Positions 13,820 through 26,599 are shown, numbered from the stretch's first letter. The stretch: 64,000 nucleotides of DNA from Sordaria brevicollis (GCA_033439795.1 JAUTDP010000013.1:186001-250000); one strand, 5' to 3'. The notes: a model not told the origin generated them from the sequence alone. A program made the numbers and translations.

Positions 13820-16800
13820 ATGGCCAGTGGTTTTAAAATTAAATTCCCTAAATTAAAGGGAACCTAAAATTATACCCTCTAAACTATAAGAGCTAAAGCT
13901 TATTTTACTCTTATAGAAAATTGGGATAAATTCTAAGAAGAAGGCCTTAAAAACGATTAAGAGGCGTTGGCCAAATTATAATTAATTATAGAAGACGGCC
14001 CCCTTCTTTATATTTAATACGAAACTTCAGTTTTTAAAGCCTGGAATATTTTAAAGGATTTATATAGTCTTTAAAGATTTACTTCCGAATTCCTTATTAT
14101 AAAGGAATTTTTTGAGACTATTCCTAATTTTTTTAAAAATATAGAATCCTACTTTAATAAAATTAAGGCTATTATAAATGAATTAAAATTTAAGGAAATA
14201 GAATTATTTAATTAGGTAGTAATTTCCTGGATTTTATTCAATTTAGGGGATGGTTACGAAGGCTTCGTTTCTTCTATAATTTAGGACCTTAGAAAGGATT
14301 CTAAGGCTTATACCCTTAAAATTATTTCTTTATTTATTATAGATAAATTAAAAAAAAAGGATTTAAATTAGAATAATATTCTTTTTATTAATAATAATAA
14401 GAATAATTCTAAAAATAAGAATTTTAATAAGAATTTTAATAATAAATTTATTAAAAATTCTAATAAAAATTCTAATAAAATACCTTTCTAGAATTCTAAA
14501 CTTTATAAAGGAAAGAAACTTTGGAAAGTAGTTAAAAAGGCTATTTATTGTACTTATTATAAAAAGCTTGGCTATAAGTATATAGAATATATTTTTTTAT
14601 ACCTAGAAAAAGCTCTAAAGTATTGGAAAATAAGGCTAGAAAATTTAGGAAAGAAAGAAAGGGAAGAAAATATTAATATTCTTATTAAGAATACTCCCTT
14701 AAAATTGTTGGAAGAAGAAGAAGATTATATAGATTTTTCTATATTAGAAAAATTTAATAATAATTCGAATAATAATAATTCGAATAATAATTCGAATAAT
14801 AATTCGAATAATTCTTCTAGAATTTTTAAAATTTTCGATTCCGATAAAGAAGACAATATAGTCTTCGAAGATATTAAAATAGTAAATATAACTACCCCTA
14901 ATACCCTCAATATTATTAAAAATAATAATATTAAAAATATTATTAAAAATAATAATATTAAAAATATTATTAAAAATAATAATATTGAAAATCCTTATAT
15001 TAAATTAGAAGTTAATTATAATAAAATTTTAGGATTGGGAATAAAACGGTTATTTAATAACCTTCTTAAATTATATTATTCTACTTCGTTTAATAAAAAT
15101 AATAAAAATAATTATAAAAATAATTTTATTATCGATTCTAAATTAGTAATCTACGTTATTTCTAATAAGGATTTTTTCTATACTTTTAAAGAAACGAATA
15201 AAATAGTTTCTTGGGGAAAGGCTATTAAACGGTCTATATTAGGTATTAGAAATATATTTATATATTTTAAAGATTCTAATAAAAGAATGTTTCTAAAAAA
15301 TTATTATTATATATTAGAATTAGGTATAAATATTATAAGTAATTTTGCCTTAGAAGGTATTTATTATAATATAATTAATAAATATAATATTTATTTAAGA
15401 AACGGTTTAAATACTATAAATATTGGCGAGTAAATAAATGGCTTATATTTTTTACTAGTTGAAATTTTAAAACCTAAAAAACGGTTATATATTGGTGATA
15501 TTAATACTATAAGTATTAATATAATAAGAAATAAGAAGAAATTAAATAATATTAAAAATACGAATAATAATAAGAATATTAATAAAAATATTAATAATAA
15601 TAATATTAATAAAAATATTAATAAAAATAATATTAATAAAAATAATATTAATGAAAATAATATTAATAAAGATAATATTAATATTAATAATAATAAATCG
15701 ATAGATTTAAATATACTATATTAGCGGTTTGCTCACTGCGGTAATGATAATATTCGTAATATTCTTAAAAATACGATTTCTTCTTATAAATATAATAATA
15801 ATTTAGAAAAAGACTGCCCTATTTGCTACTAAGCTAAAATAACGAATAAAAAGAATAAAAATATTAATAAAAATATTATTAATATAAAATATAATAATTA
15901 TATAGATAAAATTAATAGTGATCTATATAGTCCATTTATTAATAAAACGTATAATAATTATAAATATTTTATAACCTTTATAGATAAGGCTACTCGTTAT
16001 TTAGAAATATCTTTATTAAAGGATAAAGAAGAAGTATTCGAATTTATTAATAATTTTATTACTAAAAATGAAAATATTAATAATAAAAGAATAAAAATAT
16101 TCTAATTAGATAATAGAATGGAATATATTAATAAAAGAATAAAAACTTTATTTAATAATAAAGGAATTATTTATTAATTAAATGCTCCTTATATTAAAAA
16201 ATAAAACGGTTTCCTAGAAAGGATTAATAGAACCTTATTAGAAAAGGTTAAATCTTTATTAATAAACGCTAAATTACCGTTATATTTATAAAGAGAAGCC
16301 TTAGAAACGGTTATATATTTATATAATAAAACCCCCTATAGTTCTATAGGGTATAAAACCCCTTACGAATTAAAATATAATGAAAAACCTAATATTGATA
16401 ATATTAGAATATTCGGTTCAACCGTTTTTTATAAATTAAAAGGACCTAATATCTCGAAATTAGGACCCTAAGCCGAAAGGGCCATATTAGTAGGCTTCGG
16501 GGAAAATAATAATAATAATTATAAAATATATAATTTCTAGAAAAGAAAGGCTTTCTGGGTTCGAGATTTAAAAATATTAGAAGGTATTTATTATATTAAT
16601 AATAATAATAATACCTTATATAAATCCACCTTAAATAATATTGAAAATAATATTATTAAAAATTTAGAAGATTTATTTTTAAATAATAATAATAATTATA
16701 ATAATAATAATTATAATAATAATTATAATAATAATTCAGAAGAATTTGAGTCTGAATTCGAAGATTTTATTATTAAAAATAATAAAAATAATAATATAAA

Positions 16801-17272
16801 TAATAAAAATAATAATAATAATAATAATATTATAAATAACTATAATTATAATATTAATAATTAAGGTCTAAGAAGATCCCTTAGAATTATTGATTCTAGT
16901 AATTACTTTCCAAATAATAATAATTTATCGAATAATATACGCGTATTATTATTAAGGAAAAATAGAGAATATTATTAATAATTTAAATCGATAAATTATA
17001 TAGAAAACTCTATATTAAATATTATTAAAAATCTTAATAATATTGAAGAACCTTCTATATATAAATAGGCTATTTCTAGTCCTTATAACCAAAAGTGGAT
17101 AAAATCTATAAAAATAGAAGTAGAAGAATTAGAAAGACAAAATACTTGGGAATTAGTAAATCTCCCTAAGAATAGAAAAGCCTTAAGCGGTCGATAGGTT
17201 TATAAATTAAAACCTATTAATAATAATAACCAGAATAATAATAATAATTCTAATAATAAAGAAAATAATTAT

Positions 17273-17309
<37 letters not shown>

Positions 17310-18934
17310 AAAATAATAATAATAATAATAATAATATTAATACTAATAATAATATTATAAATAATAATTCTTTAAAGAAAGAATATAAATTTAAAAGTCG
17401 ATGGGTAATGCAAGGTTTTAACCAAATAGAAGGTCTAGATTTTCTAGAAACCTTTTCTACCGTTTGCCGGCCAGAAACCTATAGAATATTCTTTATTATA
17501 GGAATAATTAATAATTAGGAATTATTATAATACGATATAAAAAATGCATTCGTTTACGCTTATATCGATGAAGATATATACGTTATACCCCCGACTAGTT
17601 ATTATAATAATTTACTAAAAAATAAGGTCTATAAATTAAAAAAGGCCTTATATAATTTAAAATAAAGCTTTAGGCTTTGGTATAAATATTTAACTAAGGT
17701 TTTAAAGGCCCTAGAATTCGAAATTTTTCCTTTCGATAACGGTGCATTTATTAATAATAAATTAAATATTATTATACTCTATCACGTTAATAACCTTATA
17801 ATAATAGGCCCAGAAAAATCTATTATAGATAATATAATAGAAAAAGCAATTAAAAGTATTAAACTTCAATACCTTGGGGAAGTTAATATATTTTTAGGAA
17901 TAGAAATTATTATTAAAAGAAATATTAATGATAATAATAATAATAATAATATTATTAATAATAATACTATTAATAATAAAAAGGATAATAATTATAATAA
18001 TAATAATATTAATTATAATAATAATAATAAAAATATTAATTATAATAATAATCATAATATTATTAATTATAATAATAATAATAAATATAATTATATCTAT
18101 ATGCACCAATATAAATATATTAGAAAAATGCTAGAAAAATATAATAAAATGGATATTAATCCAATATTAATACCTTTAACTAAAATAAAATTAGTTAAAA
18201 ATAAAAGTCAAGCTTCTAAAGAAGAAATAAAATTATATTAACAATATATAGGTTCTTTATTATACCTAGCTTTAAAATCAAAACCAAATTTAGCCTTCCC
18301 AATACAATACTGCGCTAAATATACTAATAACCCTAATAAAGACCATTTTAAAGCCGTTAATCAAATATTTAGTTATTTAAATAAATACCCAAATTTAGGA
18401 ATAACCTATAAAAATAAAAATAAAAATAATAATAATCTTATATTAAAAGGTTATTATAATAGCGATTACGCTAATTGTTTAAATTTTAGAAGATTTACAA
18501 TAGGATATATATTTACCCTAGGAAATAATATAATTTCTTAGAATAGTGGGCTTCAAAAAACGGTGGCCTTATCTACCTATAAAACTGAATATATTGCTTT
18601 AACGGAAGCTATTAAAGAATTATTATATTTAAATTCTTCTTTAAAATATATTAATAAATTAATTAATATAATAAATATTCCAGAAATTATACCCCCTATA
18701 TTCGAAGATAATATGGCTGCTTTAAAATTGGCTAATAATCCAGAATTTCATAAACGGTCTAAGTATATCGATATAAGGTATTATTTTATAAGGGAAGCTA
18801 TAAATAATAATAAGGCAAAAATAATATATATCCCTACTAAAGAACAATTAGCGGATAATTTAACGAAGCCAATGGATAATAAATATTTATCAGAATGGCG
18901 GAATAAAATAGGTATTGAAAAATTTTTATTATAA
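13820..18934 (+). pseudogene. Copia gag-pol relic, unit 3 (complete length)
   Basis: Full-length internal region, nearly identical to unit 2. The longest surviving frames are 14705-15433 (protease to pre-integrase, 242 codons) and 18563-18934 (RNase H to the C-terminus, 123 codons, including FEDNMAALKLANN and LADNLTKPMDNKYL). The RT active-site pair is Asn-Asn as in the other units, and many Gln/Trp codons are stops. The RNase H end is the best preserved of the three units. Confidence 0.9.
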
Positions 18935-19327
18935 AATATTTTATTATATTATAAATAATAGAATAATAAAATAATATAATACATTAATATATTATAAAAT
19001 AATATTAAGAATATTATATTATTTATAGGTTTTTTATTTTATAAATTATAAATAAGATTTTCCTATTAAGAAATTATAATTATATAAAAAATTAGTAATT
19101 ATAATAATAAACGGGTTTTTATAAATGTTTATAATATTTAAATTTTTACCCTATATACTATATATATAAAAAATATATATATAAATAATAATAAAGGTTT
19201 TATAAATATTAAAAAATTAATATTTAATTTTTACCTTATAAGAGTTTAATTTTTTCTCTTAATATATATATTATAGAATAATATATATTTATAACCTAAT
19301 TACTACCGTAACTAATTTACGGAGGAG

Positions 19328-20027
19328 TATTAGTCTTAATATATATATTATATAATAATATTATATTTATATATAAATTTACAGGATTATATTATATATT
19401 ATATATTATATATATAGGGTATACGAGGGTAGCCAACCTTAAAGTGGCTTATCGAACTCTTCTTTACTCTACCGAAGTCTAAAGGCCTAGAAAGGCCTAG
19501 GGTAGCCTAAAGTAGCTTAGGTCTAGAAGCCGAGGCCCAAAAAGGCCGAGGTTTAAAGGTTAAAAGAATTAAGTAAATAAAAGAAATCCGGGAATAAAAG
19601 AAAACGACGTTAACGGACCTTTTCCTTTTAACGGCTCGTAACTCGGCCATTTATAGTCGTACGGAAACGAATATAACGTTTTCGGAATCGTCGAGATTCG
19701 ACGGATCCGGCTATTAAATCGGATTTTTAAAAAGTATAAGAATGGGGCTTCCTCGAAGGAAAGAAGGATTTTTCTTTACCCTTAGACACTCATCAATATC
19801 TTTACCAATTCAAGTCCTACACACACACAAAGCATACCATTGTGACCGTCTCATCCTCCTCTACACAACCGTACCACTCATGCCTTCGGTTTCCTACAAT
19901 ACCGCCCTCTTTTTCCATCCTAAGGATAATAACCAAATTGCCCTCGTTATTTATCCTCAAGCCTTTGCCTTCGATATCTTTCGTCATACCGAATTAGCCT
20001 GCGAAGGTTATAAGGCTCCCTCTTCAA
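19328..20027 (+). mobile_element. Truncated right-hand LTR/spacer of the array
   Basis: This starts with TATTAG after the purine tract at 19321-19327 and matches the other spacers until about 20,027, where similarity stops. Up to about 19,779 it carries the same RIP damage as the other copies. From about 19,780 onward it keeps many CA dinucleotides where units 1 and 2 have TA. Confidence 0.7.
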
Positions 20028-20056
20028 CAGTAGAATTTCGCTTACTCTTTAAATAA
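19742..20056 (+). CDS. Undamaged N-terminal part of the extra spacer ORF, truncated
   Basis: An ATG-initiated frame of 104 codons. The first about 95 codons align with the degenerate frames at 5078 and 12411, and the last codons are read from unrelated flanking DNA, so this is a 3'-truncated fragment. Unlike the other two copies it has no RIP stops and keeps CA/TG dinucleotides, so it is close to the ancestral coding sequence. Readable segments include ALFFHPKDNNQIALVIYPQ and RHTELACEGYKAPS. I do not recognise the family. It is unlikely to be a functional gene because it runs out of the element after codon 95. Confidence 0.45.
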   Translation: MGLPRRKEGFFFTLRHSSISLPIQVLHTHKAYHCDRLILLYTTVPLMPSVSYNTALFFHPKDNNQIALVIYPQAFAFDIFRHTELACEGYKAPSSTVEFRLLFK

Positions 20057-20581
20057 ATTTTTCCCTTCGATTTTTTCCGCTACTTTTTTCGCTTTATAGC
20101 CTTTATTACTATTTCGTAAATTAACGCCCTAAATAGAAAACGTTAAAATTTTTACTATATTTTATTTATAATTATTATTTACCGACCGACCCCTTTTAAA
20201 TGTAATAAAAATATTATAATAATATTAAACGGAATAATTATCCCGGCGATTTAAAATTAATTAATTTTAATTTTAAATTCGCTTAATAGTAGGAATAGTA
20301 ATAATAAGAATAATAATAGTAAAATCGGGGTTATATTTACGTCCGCGACCCGTATAATCGTTATTAATAATTATAGGGATATAATATTAAGTATTTTATT
20401 TATTAATTTAATTACTAAAAAAATTTTATAATAATTAATAGTAAGTTTTCGGGTAAAATTATTAATTTTTATTTGCTTTTAACTTTCGAATTTATAATAA
20501 ATTTTAAATAATATTTTTAATTCGTTTAATATTAATATTAATTTCGATAATTCGGGTTGAAAGAGGAAATATATTCGTTAT

Positions 20582-21650
20582 TTTCTTCTGGATATAAATA
20601 ATACCATTTAAAGCCGTATAAAAGAAAGCGAATTTTAAATTCGGGTCGCCTTTTTTTAAATATTACGAGAAGACGCCGCGGAGAAATTAGCCGATTAAAA
20701 TTCTAAGGACGTAAAGGGATTGTAAAAAGTATTTTTTGAAAAATATTTATATAAGCGTATTATTAGTAATATATAAAATTAGCGCTATCGGGCTATTAAG
20801 AAAATAATAGTAAATATTTTTTTTAATTTTAATTATAAATTTTCGGGCTAATAAATTTAGAAATTTATTAAAGATTTAATATAAAGGAATTATATAGTCT
20901 AATTTATTTTAAATATTAAATTAGTGTAAAAGGAGATTAAATCGGAGTATAATTATAATATTTTTATTAAAATCTTCGACTTCTACTATAAATATATTGA
21001 TATTCTGAATTATTCGCTAGAGATTTATATATAGTATTGTAGTAAATAATATATAATAATTATAAAATGTTAATATACTAATAAATCATAGAATTTAATA
21101 CTTTTTATTAATTTAGCGTTTTATATTAAGAAATATATTAAATAGGAGAATATAGGCTTCGATTATCCCGTAGGCGATAAAAATACTTTAATTAAGGAAT
21201 GGTTAATTAATAAATAGAAGGTTATAACCCTATAGAATAATTTTTAAGAATTTAAGCCTAATATAACTTACGTAATTAAAGTATATAAAGTAATACGTAA
21301 ATATATTAAAAAGCCCCGTAAGGTTTAAATACCTATCGACGATAATCCGGATATATATATTCCGGGGGATTTTAATAACGAAAATTATATTATAAGCGGT
21401 ATTTCTATTAAACCTATTATAATTACTATAAATAATATTTTTATTAGACCTACCTATACTAATTAAGGCCTATTTAAATACTATATTTCGTTTTACTTAT
21501 TATTATTTAATATTAATTAAAATCTTTTAATAATTATAAAATTTATAAAAGAGTATATATTTCGTCGGTCGTTAATAAGGGAGGATTTAATATATTTATA
21601 ATTATAAAATTTTAATATAAATATTCGATAAATATAAATAAATATAATAG
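20582..21650 (+). pseudogene. Ghost reading frame A, RIP-damaged, unknown product
   Basis: One frame continues for about 355 codons with only TAA/TAG interruptions, and these are sparse between about 20,930 and 21,470. Readable segments include IDDNPDIYIPGDFNNENY and IGFDYPVGDKNTLIKEW, whose mixed composition is less monotonous than that of random AT-rich DNA. RIP also turns TGA into TAA and removes TG everywhere, so absence of TGA is weak evidence. I do not recognise a family. It could be a transposon gene or a duplicated host gene. Confidence 0.3.
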
Positions 21651-22468
21651 GTTATAAAATATTAGTTAATTAAAATATAAACATAAAAATACCGAATATT
21701 AATAATCGTTTAAATTAATAATATAATTATAAATAGTTATATATTATTTATTAAATAAAATAAAATACCTTATTTATATAATTATAGAGATAATAATATA
21801 ATATCGTATATAAAAATTAGGTTAAATATTCGGGGCGGGATTAATTTTAATAAGAGCGGGAATTTTAAACCGTAATAAATAGGTTTAACTTAAAGATACG
21901 GGACGAAAGCCGGTCGATTAAATAGGATATAAATTAAGGAAGCTAAAGGAGTAAAATTATACCCTATATAAGGACGACTTATTAAGTAGGGTTTATATTA
22001 ATTTTATTATCGTTTTATAATTATTAATTTCCTTATTCGCGTTCGTTAACTCTCTAATTTCTACTCCTATTTAATTTCAATTTTAATTCCCTATTTAATT
22101 TAATAATAATAATAACGTTATTTATCTAAAGGTTAAATCGAATTAGGGATTATGCGGGCTTTAGTTTTCGTTTTCTACGTATTTATTTTAATTTTTATTA
22201 CTTTTAGTATTCGATATCTTTCGCTTAGTACGATAATTAATAACCGATATAATAAATTTATATTGAAATTATATTTCGCTTTACTTCGCGCTATTAATAT
22301 TATACTTTCTAGAAATTAATACGCTTATAATACTATTTTTAATAAATTATTAATTATATATTTCAAATTTTCTATACGGTAAATTATATTCCCTTCTATA
22401 AATTTTCATTATTATTTAATATAAATTAATAAATTATTTTAATAGCTATTGAATATAATATATTATTT

Positions 22469-24250
22469 AAGAAGGTTACCCCGGCTAAGAAAATTACCCC
22501 GGCTAAAAAGACTATATTAGCCTAAAAGGCTACCCCGGCTCCTAAAAAGTTTAAAAAGTTTAAAGATCCTAAAAATCCTAAAGATTTTAATAAATTAAAA
22601 TAACCGAACGCTAGAACTTTTAATCGCTCGTTTTAGGTTTTTTTATTTATATAATATAAATAGAATAAAATATATAACGAAGATAATCCCTCCGTCCTTA
22701 TCGAAAACGGGCTATAAATTTATTAAATCGTCGGATTATTTATAAAGTTTCTAAATATATTAGAGGCTAAATTCGGGGATATAAAAATAATGAATATATA
22801 GGAAAAATAGAAAAAAGTATACCCTAAAATAATTTGGCTATTATATATATTCTTCTATAATATCGAATTGCCCGACGGCTAAAAATTTAAACTAATTAAA
22901 TTGAAATTAACGATTAAAGCGAAGCTTTATTTTACGATTTAATTTCCCGAATCTTCGTCGATATTTAATAAACCTATTGATAAAAATAATAAGAAACGTA
23001 AAAATATTGACGTATTTAAAAATAATATTATAATAATAAAATAAAGTAAAAATACGTATTAATTTCTATTTTTTTATACTTATATTAATTTTAAAAGTAG
23101 AATAGAAAATATTTTTTAAAATAAAACATTTTCGCTAAATATATTCGTCGCTTTTAATTTATCTATTTTTATAATTATTAAAAATAAATTATTTAATACC
23201 GAATTCGAAATTATAAATATTAAAACCGAATAGCCCGAACCCAAACCTACGATATTTATTATAATAATTATAACGCTTATTAATATTAAAAATAATAGTC
23301 GGGATTAGAATATTAATAACCTATTTAATAATAAAATTCGGGGCCGCGGTAATAGAAATATAATATTAATATTTATATTTACTATTAAAAAAATTATTAT
23401 TATTATTATAATTATTAGTTTTAAGTAAAACGATAATAATAAATATATTGTAATTAGCCTTTCGGTTTTATATAAAGCCGTAATAAGCTTCGAATTTAAT
23501 AATAAAGAGTGGAAAAAGAAGCCGATTAAAAAATAAATTAAAAAGTAAATTAAAGTTAAATTCCTAAATATCGAACTTAATAAATCCAACGATAATAATA
23601 ATAACTTTTAATTTCTTAATTTAAATACTAATAATAATAATAAAAAGGAGGACCATATTCTTTGTATAAACGAATTTAAAGATTTTAATTATAAGATATA
23701 TATTAATAAGTTCGAAATTAATTATTTACTCTAGGAAGAATTTAAATACTTTAAAACCTTACGATATTAAACTATTCGAAATAATATAATTTATATTTAT
23801 TTTATTAAGCTTGAAAAAACAAAGCGGAGGATAAACCGCCTTAACGTTAATTACTTATAAAAAATATTCGATAAATACTATTAAAATTATATCGATATAA
23901 TAATTAAGTATATAAATTTAGGCTTTAATTATAAAATTATTTAAGTATTGAAATTTAATAATTCTAAGCGCGCGAAGGAAATACTAGAAGGATTCCTAGG
24001 TATAAAATTCGAAACAACTTTCGTTAAGGGATTTATATCGAAAATTATTAAATTCCGTAATATATAAAGCGATATATTTAAAAATAAATAGTCTTAAGCC
24101 CAAATTATTTAATATAGACGTACTATACGTATTAACGAATAATATGGTATAATTTAATTCTAATATAGGATAAATATTATTATAGGATTTCGATTTATTT
24201 TTAAATTCGATAAAAAGATTTAGGGTACTAAATAGCTATTTAAATTTATA
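22469..24250 (+). pseudogene. Ghost reading frame B, Lys/Pro-rich start, RIP-damaged
   Basis: A frame of about 590 codons broken only by TAA/TAG. It begins with a repeated Lys-Pro-Ala motif (VTPAKKITPAKK, then ATPAPKKFKKFKD) encoded by recurrent ACCCCGGCT units that escaped RIP because they lack CpA. Later segments include NSKRAKEILEGFLGIKFETT. A CT-rich leader-like stretch lies about 400 bp upstream. The basic repeat resembles nuclear or H1-like tails, but this is only composition. Product unknown. Confidence 0.35.
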
Positions 24251-25330
24251 AAGTTAAAAATAAATACTTAGGAGTAGGACTAATAGTTTTTTAATATATA
24301 AATAAATTATAAAATAGATTTTGAGCTTTAAAATATCGATAAGAGGATAATAAATATTTATTTCTATAATTATAATTAAATTTTAGGCCCCGATTACTAC
24401 CCAGAGGTATATTTATACAATTAACGGATATAATCTAGGGCTATATTTCTATATTAGGGGGTAATAGATTTAAACGGATAAATTGGTTTTTCCTAAATAT
24501 TTTTATTTATTGCGCTATTTTTTATTTTTATAAATATTTCATTATAATAATAATTTGGTAAAGTTTTAATATTTTTATTTTATTACCGATATAAATATTA
24601 CCGCGGTACTTTTAGCGATATTAAAGGATTATTTCCTATTATTTTATAAAAAATAATCGCGTTGTATTTTATATATTTAATTTAATACTTTATAAATATA
24701 AATTTATATTTATATTATATTAAAGCAAATTTATATCGAAATAATAATTATAAAAAAGTGGATATTTCTTATATAGGGGCATTAATATATATTACTTACC
24801 TCTAGCGTTTCCCGCATCCTATTTCTACCCTACCCCTATATTTTAATATAATTAATTCTAAAGAAAGATATTTAGAATTACGGATCCTTTTATAGTTATA
24901 ATTAATTTTGAAGAGAAATATTTGAGGTCGAAGGTAATTTTACGGCTATAATTAGGTTATAAAATAATTAACCTTATTTATTTAATAAATTATTTGGCAA
25001 AATAAACTATAATATAAAATACGTTAATTTAAAGATTATTTTTACTATAATATAATATTGAAAATAGCTTCTCAATAGAAATAAAATTAGTAATAAAAAG
25101 TAATAATAATTAGAAGTCGTATTTCTTGGAAGGAAGCTTCTTAGGTAATTAAAGTGTGGCTAGTACGATATGGAATTTATATATACGAAATTTTATTTAT
25201 AGAATATTATCCTAATTACGATTTTTACACTTAAACTAGAATTTTTATAAATACGATGCACTGTGCTGAATACTATTATACCGGATTTAACAATTTCGTT
25301 CTGAAGAGCATACGGTGCATAGTTTTAACT

Positions 25331-26200
25331 AATGAAAACTAACCCTTGCTAGTAAAAGAATCGAACGGCCGTAAGACCATACGGGGGATGATTTTTACAG
25401 ATACCGTGTGCGCGCTATGGTGGCTGTCCACAGGCACACGTTCCGTGGAAGGTGCAAGTATCGGATTCGAGCCTGCCCCGGAGAAGGGTTCAAGGTTGTG
25501 TGACTATTCGGAGCTAATGAGGATTGGAAGGTACCTGCGTCAAGACAGGCAAGTGAGGTCGTCAGTGCAAAGAAGTGTGTACATTGTAGGTACCTTCCCA
25601 GCGTTGTCCCAGTCACCAGAGTCAGGCGTGACTTCTCTTCGTCTTGTTCAAATTTTCGGCAATCACGATAAAAGACGTCGGCTACGAGATAGTGTTTAAT
25701 AAACGACCATATGCTTCCCCACGGCAGGACCCCAGAGATTAGAGTGGGAAGGACAAAAGCTTACCTAGGTGACACATAAGCTCGGAAGTTACGATGGAGC
25801 GGTAATACTCGAGTTGTATCAACATGTTCAGTGGTGGAAAGCGACCACAAGCTTAAATGACAATTCTGACCGGTGATGGCATTAGGCATGTGAGATGCTG
25901 ATGAGGTTATACAACAGTTTAGCTGATTACCAAAGGTACAGATCCCGGTGACATTTTCTTGTGTCATGTCATGATAACTATTTTCGAGAGCTGAAGACAG
26001 AAGAAGGTCGCGGCTTTGTTCTTTTCCGAACGAGCTCGGAGGAGTTGCGACCAAGAGTTCTGTGATAGGAATGGTCAGTGGGAAGGGCTTTGACCTTTCA
26101 TCTTTGTTGGTATCAGAGGAAACGCTTCTGCAGCTAGAAACCTCTACATCCGGTATTTAAGGTCTGCGTTGGGAAGGTTCAACCACCAACCAACACCGCG
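25331..26200. other. Transition into normal-composition DNA, no gene seen
   Basis: Composition changes from RIP-degraded to ordinary between about 25,250 and 25,340. Short ORFs on both strands (25346-25699 plus, 25761-26054 minus) overlap each other and show no motif or splice signals that I trust. I see no supported gene here. Confidence 0.5.
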
Positions 26201-26203
26201 GGG

Positions 26204-26332
26204 CAGGCACAGGCCTAGTGGTCAGGATGTGTCGACACATCTGCACAGACTCTGGCCACTGTCCTAGTAGCAGCGGTGAGTTCGATTCCGCCTACGTGCG
26301 GTCGAGCAAATCTTTTTATCTCTTTTTTTGTT
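26204..26332 (+). ncRNA. Degenerate tRNA-like / SINE-like pol III unit
   Basis: An A-box-like block GGCCTAGTGGTCAGGATG (26212-26229) is followed 60 bp later by a B-box-like block GAGTTCGATTCCG (26278-26290), then T-runs at 26312-26316 and 26323-26329 that could stop pol III. The T-arm and acceptor stem do not pair well: the 5-nt T stem has only two or three pairs and about four acceptor pairs can form. It is therefore not an intact tRNA. A perfect 16-bp palindrome (26226-26241) lies in the middle. A decayed tRNA or the head of a SINE are both possible. Confidence 0.3.
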
Positions 26333-26590
26333 GCACTAGTGTTCGGAGAGGGACCATACGGCCCCTCCCCTTCCCTTGGCTAAACAGGCTGCGTGCTCCT
26401 ATCTGGCTGCGTGCTCCTATCTGGAACGTCTGCGTAGGAGCACTAACAAAAGGTGCAGAGTTTTTGGCTAGGCCTAACAATTTTTTTGCGGATGAAAAGT
26501 GCAGTTTTCGTCCGTGCGATAACAGTCTGTTAGTGCTTACGTGGTCCAGTATGGGGCCTCCCTGCAAAAACACTAACGTTCTTAACCGCA
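26333..26590. repeat. Possible decayed repeat with inverted ends and internal duplication
   Basis: An 18-bp unit GCTGCGTGCTCCTATCTG is present twice in direct tandem (26389-26424). The core CACTAAC or its complement occurs around 26442, 26529 and 26571, with a related CACTAGTG at 26334. The two ends look like imperfect inverted repeats (TAGTGTT..GAGGGA..CCATAC on the left, its degenerate complement on the right). The open frames on both strands (26218-26598 and 26316-26591) are mirror images of this and not convincing genes. Confidence 0.3.
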
Positions 26591-26599
26591 CTTTTTAGC

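Larger units (their letters stand above)
1..20027 (+). repeat. Head-to-tail array of RIP-degraded copia units, period about 7.33 kb
   Basis: The same landmarks recur at constant spacing: the gag start at 6491 and 13820, the end of RNase H at 4270, 11604 and 18934, the purine tract before the LTR at 4655-4663, 11988-11996 and 19321-19327, and the extra-ORF ATG at 5078, 12411 and 19742. Only one LTR/spacer separates consecutive internal regions. CpA and TpG are almost absent while TpA is very common, as expected of RIP. Units 2 and 3 are nearly identical and share many C-to-T and G-to-A states that differ from unit 1. The left edge is not in the window, so the array is longer than seen. The right edge is a clean loss of similarity at about 20,027. 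Confidence 0.93.
20057..25250. other. RIP-degraded AT-rich DNA of non-copia origin
   Basis: Strongly AT-rich with CpA/TpG depletion, but without the 7.33-kb repeat and without copia motifs. It holds two candidate ghost frames (listed separately). The remainder (20,057-20,580, 21,650-22,460 and 24,260-25,250) is short AT-rich sequence in which I see nothing further, apart from a CT-rich stretch near 22,010-22,090 that resembles a damaged fungal promoter or leader. RIP implies that it was once duplicated, or that RIP spread from the neighbouring array. Confidence 0.7.
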
